Shown piece after piece: positions 13,401 through 21,331 of a stretch of 64,000 bases of DNA (the first letter of the stretch is position 1; every line of letters begins with the position of its first letter). The position numbers and the translations under genes were made by a program. The notes under the pieces are model-generated. The model was not told the DNA's origin. It was given only the letters and a program-made list of their open reading frames with translations, and made no database searches. This DNA is from Owenia fusiformis. Its lineage: Eukaryota; Annelida; Polychaeta; Sabellida; Oweniidae. The stretch is from contig CAIIXF020000006.1 in assembly GCA_903813345.2 (NCBI GenBank), positions 36,669,936-36,733,935 of the forward strand, read 5' to 3'.

Positions 13401-14189
13401 TCGACATGAGATGAGGAATGGGGTAGCTTTAACACTTACGTATTAAAATTTAGAATTTCCATTTTCCGCCATGTTTGATTTCTGGAAAAATGAAACCTTG
13501 CGAGATCTCAATCCATGCGAGGAGGAAAAACATGCCTTCCCTCAAGATCAGAAATTAGAGCAAATAAACAACAAGGTGTCGAAGTAACTGGCCACATGTC
13601 AAAATTACCCCAGAATGGTGACGACTAATTAGCCTAGGGCGAAGGGGTGTAACGTCGACACCGTTTTGGGGTAACTTCGACATGTGGGGTAACTTCGACA
13701 CCTTGTTGTTTATTTGCTCGAATTTGCGATCTAGGGGGAAGCCATGTTTTTTTTCTCGCATGGATCGAGATCTCGCGAGATTTTAATTTTTCCAGAAATC
13801 AAACATGGCGGAAAACGGAAATTCTACTTCTAATACGTAAGAGTCGAAGTTACCCCGTCCATTATGTTGACATTACCCCACACGTCGACATTACACCCCT
13901 TCGCCCTATACCTCTTCACCCTGTCTGCTGAGTAAGCAGTCTTCAAAACCACCTAAGAAATATCATAAAGTCATGACGACAGTCAAATTTTCTATAAATT
14001 TAGACCATGGTTATGGAATGTGCAAAGAACCAACTTACCAAACACAAAAACAACTTTGACATCTCCCTCTGCCATCTTCACTTGATCTCCAGTTCTGATG
14101 CTAATTTTTTGTCTCCTGGGATCTTCAGCCAAACTGTCCCCTTTTTGACGGGTCTGTTTCGGACTCGCCGTACTGTTAGTGCAACCCAT
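1434..14189 (-). CDS. Adenylate-kinase-like P-loop protein, N-terminal two exons (partial)
   Basis: Two coding exons join in phase. Exon 1 (14189-14039) encodes 50 residues starting MGCTNSTASPK and ending VKVVFVFG; its donor is GTAAGT, phase 1. Exon 2 (1594-1434) has a TTGTAG acceptor, encodes GPGSRKGRIVDDLINVYGF and 34 more residues, and ends at a GTATGT donor. Together they give beta-strand VVFVFG followed by a GGPGSRKGR P-loop and a YLSAEDL segment, the layout of the start of nucleoside-monophosphate (adenylate) kinase domains. Met-Gly-Cys is a likely N-myristoylation plus palmitoylation start, as known for one AK1 isoform, so membrane anchoring is inferred. The loop is odd: the usual GKGT is RKGR, so catalysis is uncertain. 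The rest of the protein lies beyond the left edge. The 12.4-kb intron contains a satellite made from exon 2. Confidence 0.8.
1595..6475 (-). repeat. 139-bp satellite, 35 copies, derived from the 5' edge of the P-loop exon
   Basis: Units start at about 1682, 1821, 1960 and so on to 6396, with exact 139-base spacing except for four units missing 4 bases. Read on the minus strand, each unit holds intron tail, a 3' splice-site region, 59 bases homologous to exon 2 (encoding variants of GPGSRKGRII and then INVYEL), and a GTATGT donor-like site. Two sequence classes alternate: ccgggaccgggg units encode a broken loop (GPRSREGR), while ccgagacccggg units keep GPGSRKGR. Most units have lost the acceptor (TTATGGGAG), but four units near 5750-6445 have a consensus TTTGTTTCAG. 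The 59-nt pseudo-exon would shift frame if included. The authentic full exon is the last unit in transcript order. Confidence 0.95.
6530..6710. repeat. Interspersed repeat shared with 47140-47360
   Basis: Shares diverged sequence with 47140-47360, including atcttggcacttgtctgc followed by a ttgcatc segment. It is a dispersed repeat of unknown class sitting in the adenylate-kinase-like intron here and in a NAP1-like intron there. No coding potential recognised. Confidence 0.6.
7341..7552. repeat. 30-bp minisatellite, 7 copies
   Basis: Seven near-perfect copies of a 30-base unit (catcattgtcagtttttgta plus caaatgcccc); one copy has cccac instead of ccccc. Because 30 is divisible by 3, four reading frames stay open and give 10-residue repeats such as SVFVQMPPSL or KTDNDGGICT. 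I treat these ORFs as by-products: there is no start context, no splice structure and no flanking conservation. Confidence 0.93.
7553..8700. other. Intronic/intergenic filler; no gene seen
   Basis: Contains a purine-rich tract at 7790-7880 (runs of G and GGA). At 8285-8400 there is a fragment of the cccgtagcc/poly-G element family also seen at 30855, 40226 and 52045. Nothing coding was recognised. Confidence 0.5.
8703..9245. mobile_element. Degraded foldback MITE (CAGGGTG end)
   Basis: Starts ttacagggtgggcc at 8703. The left arm (about 8740-8900: aaagcatttcctaacaatat, ttgatactaggcgtgtcatg) is matched in reverse by the right arm (about 9080-9230: gctcatgacacccctagtg, attgttaggaaatgatttat). 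The arms are about 160 bases and clearly diverged, so the element is old. The outer right terminus is no longer recognisable. Confidence 0.75.
9524..9641. mobile_element. piggyBac-type MITE flanked by TTAA
   Basis: Begins TTAACCCTTcaatggt and ends accatttAAGGGTTAA. That is inverted CCCTT termini flanked by TTAA on both sides, the signature of piggyBac-type insertion. The 118-base length leaves no room for a transposase. Assignment rests only on the termini. Confidence 0.7.
10206..10418. mobile_element. MITE with AAAGCTTAAGG(C/T)CAGGGTG inverted termini
   Basis: The left end aaagcttaaggccagggtg is mirrored by the right end caccctgaccttaagcttt. Total 213 bases, non-coding. The termini contain CAGGGTG like several other elements in this window but are extended outward, so it is probably a separate subfamily. 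Confidence 0.75.
10419..12414. other. Long intronic stretch, no gene seen
   Basis: AT-rich DNA inside the 12.4-kb intron of the adenylate-kinase-like gene. I see no exon, RNA gene or clear repeat array in it. A poly-G run and the phrase gcggccaccatacggtagccgc at about 10970-10998 form only a weak local hairpin. Confidence 0.45.
12415..13302. mobile_element. Foldback element with ~120-bp GTCTGGCCCAG arms
   Basis: The left arm 12415-12535 and right arm 13183-13302 are inverted copies. Both contain accaaacccgtctggcccag, tagatctgggccagac and a ggtatttactccgga-type segment. About 650 bases lie between. An 84-codon frame at 12843-13097 is uncharacterised and unlikely to be a transposase. Flanking duplications were not resolved. 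Confidence 0.75.
13379..13912. mobile_element. Foldback element with TAGGGC(G/A)AAGGGGT termini
   Basis: The left terminus tagggcaaaggggtttatc is mirrored by ccccttcgcccta at the right end. The inverted arms extend inward through gaaattctacttc/cgccatgtttgatttctg, cgagatctc and aacaacaaggtgtcgaag. A second copy of the terminus motif (ctagggcgaaggggtgtaa) lies inside at 13633, suggesting one element inserted into or merged with another. Non-coding. Confidence 0.8.
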
Positions 14190-14600
14190 TTTAAGTTCTA
14201 AATGTACACTGGACGTTATTTTTATAAATTATCCATGTTTGCCCTGCATCAGATACCACATATTAACGAATACTCCAATTTTTAGATCACTTTTTCGGGT
14301 AATTTTTTTCCAATTTTCAGTTGCTATGACGTATTTCCAATATTTCTTCTTCTTTATCCAATTATAGTGCTCGTGTACAAGCACATTGGCACTTTAATGT
14401 TGCCTTTGATCACTTGATACAGTAGCTTCACTTTTGTACTAATTTACACTTGTACTTCTCACTAATGCTTATTTGACTTTTTGAGAGAGCGCATATTTTA
14501 ATTTTGTTTACGGGTATTTTTATTATTTAAAGAGTCACTATCTCTGGAAGTTTATCTTTCATTTCTGGTAAAGAGTCACTATCTCTGGAGTAGTTTTTCA

Positions 14601-17600
14601 TTAAATTCTGTTTGTAGAAAGTAGGAACTTATTCAGTTCCTTTATTATTTCCTTGTTAAGTTTTTGGTCAATGTTGTCGTTGAGGCCTGTGATTGTTTGT
14701 ATGTCGATGGTTGGGTTGAAATCTGCTCCCAATAGAATAGAGTCTATTGCTGCTATCATAATGTCCCTCTGTGCGTTGTACTTGCTACACTGAAACAAGA
14801 AATGGTGGACAGTTTCTGGTAAGTTACAGTGTATGCAGTTTGGGGATGATAGTTCAGGGTTAATCTTGCAGTAATGACCATTTAGACGAGTGTGCCCAGA
14901 TACTAATTGATTAAATTTGGTTTGACTGTATCTTTTACCCATATTTATCAATCTAGATTGCACTTTCACTTTTGGGATGAGATTTTGGATAAGGTTGACT
15001 TTGTTGGAATTATCATACCTATTTTGCCATTTTTCAATCACCTTAGTTTTGATTGCCTTATAGGCCATGGTTTTTGTTGTATTAGATACTGGGAGTGTTT
15101 TAGCTGAGTTGGCTGCTTTTTTAGCTATATTATCAGCCAGCTCGTTACCCTCTATTCCTAGGTGACTAGGTACCCATATTACCTCAATAGTTTTGTTCAA
15201 CAGGGAAAGGGTTCTGCATGCTTTCCTAATAACCATGGTTTCTTGTGTCATGTTTTTCAATTTTGTGTTTAGGAAAGCTGATGTAATAGCAGGTTGACAG
15301 TCTGAGAGGATTGTAACTTTGTCTGAGCACCGGGATTTGACTATGTGTTCCAATGCCATCTTCAGGGCCACAAGCTCGCCGTTGTAGTTGTTTCCCTGGT
15401 TGGCCACTGGCTCTTCCAGGCACACTGGGTTGCTTTTAAGGCCGTTCGTGTATACAATGGCTGCTGCTCCAGTTGGCCCTGGGTTGCCAAGAGCCGATCC
15501 ATCAGTGAATATTATGGTGTCAGAGTTGTTAATGTTGTCCAGTAGGTTGTTGATGTAGTCAGTTTGTTCAGCTTTGGATCTGCTGAAATGTTCTGAATGT
15601 ACAAGAGCATCTGCAGGCAGAAAGGACTCTGCATCTGATTTGTAGTAGCTGTGTTTTTCGTAGCTATCTGTTTTGGTGGGGCAGGAGTGCAGTCTTAGTC
15701 TTGCTGCCAGCATGGTAAAGCAAGTTGGTTTACTTTCATGCTTAACAGTTTCCGCCCAGTGCTGGTATTCTTGGGTGATGGGGTCAGAATTCTTATGATT
15801 TAAGATCCTGACAGCCTCTTGAGCTTGCCTTGCTCTAAGATGGATGTCTAAGGGAAGCACTCCTGCTAGAACCTCCATTGATTCAGTGCTAACTGTTGAC
15901 AAGCAGCCAGTTGTTTTGAGGAGTGCAGCCCTTTGGACTGTAGAGTAAGCTTTAGAGGCTTTATCTGTTACTGTGGCCATAGCACTGATTCCTGTCTCTA
16001 GGTGTGGAATCACCAAGGTTTTGTAGAGTATGGTGAATACCTCCTGACTGCATCCGGAGTTGTCGCTGGTGAAGTTGGAAATGCCAGCCAGAGCTCCAAA
16101 TGCAGCCCTCTTTTTCTGTTCAATATGTTGTTCAAAGGTGAGCTGGTCATCTACCGTAACTCCAAGGATCTTTTTAGAATGGACTATTGAGAGTTGTTTT
16201 CCCTGAAAGTGTATGTTAATGTTGGGTTTAGCTTTTCCGGGGGGGGAGAACACAAGAACCTCAGATTTTTCCGGTGAAATCTCCATGTTCCACTGTTTGC
16301 ACCATTTCCCGGCGAGTTCTTCAAGGTCATTGTTGATGCTCTGTTCTACTGCAGCAATGTCAACTCCACTTGACCAAATGGTGTTGTCATCAGCAAAACC
16401 AGCGGTACGAGATACAACTTTTGACATTGAATCTGCCGTGTAAATGTTGCAGAGGGTCGGGGAAAGCACGGATCCCTGTGGTATTCCTACAGATGATGGG
16501 AGGAGATCGGTGGTATGGTCATTGGCAGTAATGGAAAACTTCCTGTTAAACAAGTACTGGGAAATGTAAACAAGAAGTCTTCCCCCTATGCCATTTCGAG
16601 CCATTTTGTAGACAAGTCCCTCTCGCCATATCCGTTCAAAACAACTTTCGTAGTCTAATATAGCAGCTATGACAGTCTCGCCCTTGTTCAGAGATTCCTG
16701 TACAGACTGTATGAATCGTATCACAGTCTGCGAGCATCCCCGATGTTCTCGGAATGCATCTTGAAATCTGCAGTAAGTGTTAGTCGTTTCATTCCGCCAA
16801 GATAGTCGTGGGCTTACAATTCGTTGTAGTACTTTTCCAATAATGGATTCGAGTGTGATGGGTCGGTAAGCCCTCTCAGTATTATAATCCTTCTTATTGG
16901 GCTTGCCTAGCATCGTTTTTGGGTCTATCTGGAATTCAGACGGGAGGACGCCCTCCTCCCAACATTTCTGAGCTAGTTTCCAGATAGCCTGATGTAGGTA
17001 ATTCCCCCCTTTTTTAATAATGATTCCCATGATTTTTTCCCTGGGGCTGGGGGCTGTGTTAGTTGGGGTCCTATTTATAGCATCTATGGTTTCCCTCAAA
17101 GTAATATCCTTGTTTTCCTCAGAACATGTTTTGTGATAGTTGGGTTCCAGGATTTTTTCTTTCTCAGTTTTGATTATGTTGTTAGCTGTCTGGTTGACAT
17201 GGGAGTACCATACTCCACACTTCTGAACGGGCAGCTGTTGTTTGCCATATTGTTGAATCATTGCTTGAGCAATGTCAACATCAGTGTAGAGTATGTCACT
17301 TCCATCCTTTGGTTTTATTGGTTGAACTATCTTTTTGGCTTTCTTGTTGTTTGTTCGGTTTACTGCTTTCCAAATGCCCTCTGGTCTGCCCACACAGAGC
17401 TCACTGAACAATTGGTCCCAGTATTGGGATTCTTGTTGTTTAGCATTTATGGTAAATTGGTCAGCCAGCTCCGTGTATGCAGCCCAGTTGGCCGGATCAC
17501 TTCTTTTATTATACCTACGTTTCGCTTTTCTTAAGTTTCTTACCTGATTGGTTAGATCATGTGTCCACCACCCTTTGCTCCTGCTACACACCGTTTTCTT

Positions 17601-18500
17601 AGGGATGTTCTCAGCAACGACCTTGTGTATCAGGGAGCATAGTGTAGTGTAGCATTCCTCCACGTTAGAATTGGGGAGTGTTACCTGTAACCAATCAGAG
17701 CATTTTAAATCACATTCAGTTGCGAAACTATTCCAGTTCGTATTTTTGAGGTCTAGGTACTCTCTTTTCATCTCTGCCTCAGGCCTGCCGATCCTGAAGG
17801 AGATCAATCTGTGATCAGATCTGAGATAGACCTCCTCCCGAACCCGCCACTCCTGAATTCTGGATGAAAGAGTACCAGAGCCAAAAGTCAGGTCAATGAT
17901 GGTTTCTTTGCGGGTGAATTGACTGTTGTTGAATATGTGCAGATTTTGGGTTAATATGAAGTTTGAAACTTGTTCACCAAGTTTGTTTGTGGAATTATCA
18001 TTCCATAGAGGATGCCTTGCATTAAAATCGCCCGTGAATAAAACAGGTAGACCATCATTGATGACTTTGTTTGCAATTGAGACAAAATTCTCCCATGCGG
18101 TGATGTTCTCAGGGGGGATGTATACCGAGCATACAAGGGTCGCAATGTCCTTTGTGTATACATTTGCCCATGCCGCTTCGACATCATCCCTCATGAGGTC
18201 ATCCCGCTTAACAATTTTAGTATTGGGAGAAGCTATAATGGCTGCCCCCCCACCTTCCCTATTTTGTCTGATAGATGAGATCCAGGACCAGTCTTTGAGC
18301 CCAGCTTTCACAATGTTTTCTGATTTAGGGTGCCATATCTCTGTTAGGCAAAATATTGACGCATTAGGAGCTAAATGTTTAATGAATTTGGCAGAGGTGT
18401 TGATTGATTGAACATTGGCTTGAAAGAAATTCATTTTGACGTTAGATATGAAGATGGTTGCGGCAGCCAGTATAGTATGAATCATGTGACTAATGTGCAT
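14601..18500 (-). CDS. LINE ORF2: endonuclease, reverse transcriptase, RNase H polyprotein
   Basis: 1299 codons if translation starts at the ATG overlapping the ORF1 stop (ATGCACATTAG); the frame is open 41 codons further upstream. The N-terminal APE-type endonuclease has LTEIW, GDFNARHPLW (about residue 156), IDLTF and SDHRL (about 229). The reverse transcriptase shows RPITLESIIGK, LDYESCFERIW, GIPQGSVLSP and the catalytic FADD (about 703). RNase H has TDGSALGNPGP (about 998), a GELVAL helix, LSDCQ and LADNIAKKA. A C-terminal CxxC-H-C finger (SPNCIHCNLPETVHHFLFQC) lies near 1222. All catalytic residues I can check are present. The protein would nick the target and prime cDNA synthesis on its own RNA. 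Confidence 0.97.
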   Translation of the reverse strand: MHISHMIHTILAAATIFISNVKMNFFQANVQSINTSAKFIKHLAPNASIFCLTEIWHPKSENIVKAGLKDWSWISSIRQNREGGGAAIIASPNTKIVKRDDLMRDDVEAAWANVYTKDIATLVCSVYIPPENITAWENFVSIANKVINDGLPVLFTGDFNARHPLWNDNSTNKLGEQVSNFILTQNLHIFNNSQFTRKETIIDLTFGSGTLSSRIQEWRVREEVYLRSDHRLISFRIGRPEAEMKREYLDLKNTNWNSFATECDLKCSDWLQVTLPNSNVEECYTTLCSLIHKVVAENIPKKTVCSRSKGWWTHDLTNQVRNLRKAKRRYNKRSDPANWAAYTELADQFTINAKQQESQYWDQLFSELCVGRPEGIWKAVNRTNNKKAKKIVQPIKPKDGSDILYTDVDIAQAMIQQYGKQQLPVQKCGVWYSHVNQTANNIIKTEKEKILEPNYHKTCSEENKDITLRETIDAINRTPTNTAPSPREKIMGIIIKKGGNYLHQAIWKLAQKCWEEGVLPSEFQIDPKTMLGKPNKKDYNTERAYRPITLESIIGKVLQRIVSPRLSWRNETTNTYCRFQDAFREHRGCSQTVIRFIQSVQESLNKGETVIAAILDYESCFERIWREGLVYKMARNGIGGRLLVYISQYLFNRKFSITANDHTTDLLPSSVGIPQGSVLSPTLCNIYTADSMSKVVSRTAGFADDNTIWSSGVDIAAVEQSINNDLEELAGKWCKQWNMEISPEKSEVLVFSPPGKAKPNINIHFQGKQLSIVHSKKILGVTVDDQLTFEQHIEQKKRAAFGALAGISNFTSDNSGCSQEVFTILYKTLVIPHLETGISAMATVTDKASKAYSTVQRAALLKTTGCLSTVSTESMEVLAGVLPLDIHLRARQAQEAVRILNHKNSDPITQEYQHWAETVKHESKPTCFTMLAARLRLHSCPTKTDSYEKHSYYKSDAESFLPADALVHSEHFSRSKAEQTDYINNLLDNINNSDTIIFTDGSALGNPGPTGAAAIVYTNGLKSNPVCLEEPVANQGNNYNGELVALKMALEHIVKSRCSDKVTILSDCQPAITSAFLNTKLKNMTQETMVIRKACRTLSLLNKTIEVIWVPSHLGIEGNELADNIAKKAANSAKTLPVSNTTKTMAYKAIKTKVIEKWQNRYDNSNKVNLIQNLIPKVKVQSRLINMGKRYSQTKFNQLVSGHTRLNGHYCKINPELSSPNCIHCNLPETVHHFLFQCSKYNAQRDIMIAAIDSILLGADFNPTIDIQTITGLNDNIDQKLNKEIIKELNKFLLSTNRI

Positions 18501-19548
18501 ATTTACTCCTTTGGAGTTTGATTTCTTTAAAGATAATACAATTGATAGAGCTTGCTTTGTGGTTTTCTCCACAGTTTGCACACTTTGTTGAGTTTGAACA
18601 CTTATTTCTGTGGGCTCCTCCACAGTTTTCGCATTTAGGTTTGTTGGTGCAACCCCTAGCCACGTGTCCGTACGACTGACAGTGAAAACACCTAGTAATT
18701 TTATGCTTGGCTGTGGTTATGGCTTGCACCAGCAACTCCTTGTTTTCTAGTTTAATTTTGGATTTAAATAAAGTAGCAAGGTCAGAGTGATTCTTGCAGG
18801 AAGCGACCACTATTGGCATCGCCTTACCACTGTCCCTATATTTCAGCCTCCTGATACTTACAGATAACCCTGTTTGTTCTTGTATAATCGCTGAAACATT
18901 CTCCGAGGTCACCTTATGGTTTACATTTCTCAGTATGCAGCGTGGGGACGGTGTGTTGTCATGAATATCCAGATCTAGTCCACTCCCTCCAAATGCGTCT
19001 TCGGGCCAGCTACTTAATAGGAGACTGCGCTGGTCCGGATCTGCTAGATGGATAGCTATGCCTCCTCTGCAAAGTTGATAGCAATGGGTAATTTTAACTG
19101 AGGGTTTAAATTTGTTAATTTCTTTTTTGATAGTTATACTGTCTTTGAATAGACCAGGGTTTTTAATATTATCCACTATGATTATGTTCCTTCCAAGATT
19201 TACCTCCTCAGTTGTATCTTTACTTCTTTTATTTGGGGTAGGTTTTGGTTTTGCTTCAACTGTCACTTTTACCTCTTTAGTTTTACATATTTGGGGTTTA
19301 AGAGGAGCTTGAAGAGTGATGCTATTGATGATACAGTAGGGACAATTAAAGACTGTATCAGACTGAGCATATATCGATAGAATTTCGCACTCTTCTTTAT
19401 GTTTTCCTAACCCCAGGCAGTCAGAGTGCCACCATTGGTCGCAATTCGAACAATTTAGATAAAGACTGTCACAATCTTTGTTGCATGGACATTTGTCCAA
19501 TTTTGGAGCTTTTAGCTTTTTTTGTGATTTTCTACCTTTTGGTGGCAT
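18490..19548 (-). CDS. LINE ORF1: PHD finger plus CCHC zinc-knuckle gag-like protein
   Basis: 352 codons. A basic N-terminus (MPPKGRKSQKKLK) precedes a C4HC3 PHD-like finger at about residues 20-72 (CPCNKDCDS, CSNCDQWWHSDCLG, FNCPYC). A middle region of about 200 residues probably holds an RNA-binding fold, followed by three CCHC-type knuckles at about 285-345 (CFHCQSYGHVARGC, CENCGGAHRNKC, CANCGENHKASSINC). Such ORF1 products coat LINE RNA; a PHD-like finger suggests contact with chromatin, which is inference. The stop overlaps the ORF2 ATG, implying reinitiation or coupled translation. Confidence 0.95.
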   Translation of the reverse strand: MPPKGRKSQKKLKAPKLDKCPCNKDCDSLYLNCSNCDQWWHSDCLGLGKHKEECEILSIYAQSDTVFNCPYCIINSITLQAPLKPQICKTKEVKVTVEAKPKPTPNKRSKDTTEEVNLGRNIIIVDNIKNPGLFKDSITIKKEINKFKPSVKITHCYQLCRGGIAIHLADPDQRSLLLSSWPEDAFGGSGLDLDIHDNTPSPRCILRNVNHKVTSENVSAIIQEQTGLSVSIRRLKYRDSGKAMPIVVASCKNHSDLATLFKSKIKLENKELLVQAITTAKHKITRCFHCQSYGHVARGCTNKPKCENCGGAHRNKCSNSTKCANCGENHKASSINCIIFKEIKLQRSKYAH

Positions 19549-19560
19549 TCCAGACTAGCA

Positions 19561-20500
19561 TGGGATTACGTTATTGGCAATTCTGTATGCCGGTTGTATA
19601 TAGATAGATATATAAAATAGACTCTCTGATATATAACAGGATAAAAATTTACTTTTCCGTAAAATAGACTATGCACATCAGTAACAATGTTATTTACACT
19701 ATATACAAGTAGGAGTTGTAGACTGACATGAGCCTACTGGGTTTACCTATTTAATTGCTAATAACAGTATAGTTAGTTATGTTGCTACAATTATCTAACA
19801 CCTGGATGATTAAGAGGCTCCAATTCCTGGTAGTTTTAAGTAGTACGTACAATGCTTCCACTATGTGCTGTGTTTGGAGAGTGTTAGTATTATGCTACAG
19901 ACAAGTACAAACACTAAAACATATAAGCCAGGTATAACGTTGGAGTTGGGAAAGCAGTGTTACAACATGGCCCGTGAAAAGGGGCCTCAAGCACTAACAA
20001 TGTAACATACCCTGTATTAGTATAAAGCTAAGTGGGTCTGTAAAATGCAGTTTAACTAGAGCTACAAGCTAGAACACAGTAATAAAGACATATAACACAT
20101 AAAGCAATTGCCTGGGTTGCTAATTAGGGTTGCAAGTTATATAGCATAACTAGTCTATGTCTAAGTTCCAACATACCGTTTGTGGAGCTTATTCTGCGTT
20201 CTCTTTGGGTACACCTGTGGATAGACAGTTGTAATTAAAATGTTATTAACAGACACTGAATCAAGTCGAATTAGGGGTATGCCCCCTCAAAATAACACTT
20301 GCTAGAGTGTGTTTACTAGATAGACTACAAGTAGTTAAATTATAGAGACAGGAGAGTAATAAAGTAATAGCCTGGGTCTAAGGTACAGTCAGTTGAAATG
20401 ATAATAATCAATACCATACGATGTTGATTTAAGAACTAACTTATGTTAGTTTCATAATACCAGAAAAAGACCTGGGTACACGAAGGCTTCACAGTTTACA
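19561..20500. other. LINE 5' UTR and intergenic DNA
   Basis: AT-rich, no ORF of note. The portion next to 19560 is presumably the 5' UTR of the minus-strand LINE, but its far boundary cannot be set without another copy. The phrase cctgggt recurs at about 20110, 20372 and 20470, too loosely to call an array. Confidence 0.4.
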
Positions 20501-20720
20501 CAGTCCCGTCTTGTCTGGGGCGCTGATCTTTCCGCCGATTATTTCAAGATGGCGTCTTCCTCCTCCAAGTTGAAAAATTTTCACGACTCGTCAGAAGACT
20601 AGACTATTGTTTGGGCTCCAGTCAGTTCGTTTTCCCGATTTCTGCGTTGCAGGTGGTTCTCCTATCGATATACTATGATTTGGACCACTTTATTGTTGGG
20701 GTAGTGTCTTAATATTTCAT
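20500..20720 (+). promoter_or_regulatory. Probable promoter/5' UTR exon of the V-ATPase subunit C gene
   Basis: Contains CAAGATGGCG at 20545-20554, a YY1-type motif often found just downstream of metazoan housekeeping start sites, in a locally GC-richer patch. The ATG-containing coding exon at 21332 is preceded by a clear 3' splice site (TTTTATTTTAG at about 21326), so a non-coding first exon must lie upstream, and this is the best candidate. The exact start site and donor are not determined. Confidence 0.5.
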
Positions 20721-21331
20721 TTATTCTCGAAATTTTGCAAGTAATTTTTCGAAACGTTCTAACTCCCGCGCATGCGCTCTCTTCAATAGAGGGCACTTGC
20801 TCTCATCACAAAAACCAGCTTTCAAATCTATCATAAATCTTCGTGAAAATGTGAGACATTTCTAGATTAATTGAATAAATCATTTAATAAGATGACAATT
20901 ATTTTCTATTTGCCACCCATTTTGATATATGGATCTTATTTGGAGAGAAAACATAAAACTAAAATAGGCGTATATGTTGTCTGTCTAAGTCATGTGACTA
21001 ATTCAAAATGGTGGCCAAAATTTTCTGAAAACAAACTTTTCCAATAATCTGACGCGTATTCCCTATTCATCGATAATTCATATATTATTAGGAATCTAAC
21101 TAAGAAAGTAAGTTATTTTTTAAATATTTTAAAATTTTCAGACCAATCAAAGATATGAGTCAAAATATATTAGACGAAATGTCAAAGTAAAAATATATGT
21201 AAAAAAAATTTGGAACCACCTCCCTCTTCAAAAAATCAATTTCTGCATCCAATCGTTTTCTGATTCAAAATACAAATATTTTTGCATATCTGACATATGA
21301 ATAGTGACATTTTTATTTTATTTTAGTAACC

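Larger units (their letters stand above)
14520..19560 (-). mobile_element. LINE with two uninterrupted ORFs (I-superfamily-like)
   Basis: Two overlapping intact ORFs on the minus strand, ORF1 (gag-like) then ORF2 (endonuclease, RT, RNase H), with no premature stop. Endonuclease plus RT plus RNase H in ORF2 and CCHC knuckles in ORF1 are typical of the I superfamily; the clade is inferred. The 3' UTR holds two copies of aaagagtcactatctctgga (14530-14590) and reaches an A/T-rich end near 14520. The 5' UTR extends beyond 19549, but its limit and any target duplication are unresolved. The element sits between exon 1 of the adenylate-kinase-like gene and the V-ATPase gene. Intact frames imply recent insertion. 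Confidence 0.93.

Noticed and set aside
20551-20602. Short ORF MASSSSKLKNFHDSSED at the V-ATPase promoter
   Set aside because: Its ATG is part of the AAGATGGCG motif; it may be a upstream ORF at most and is too short to call as a gene.
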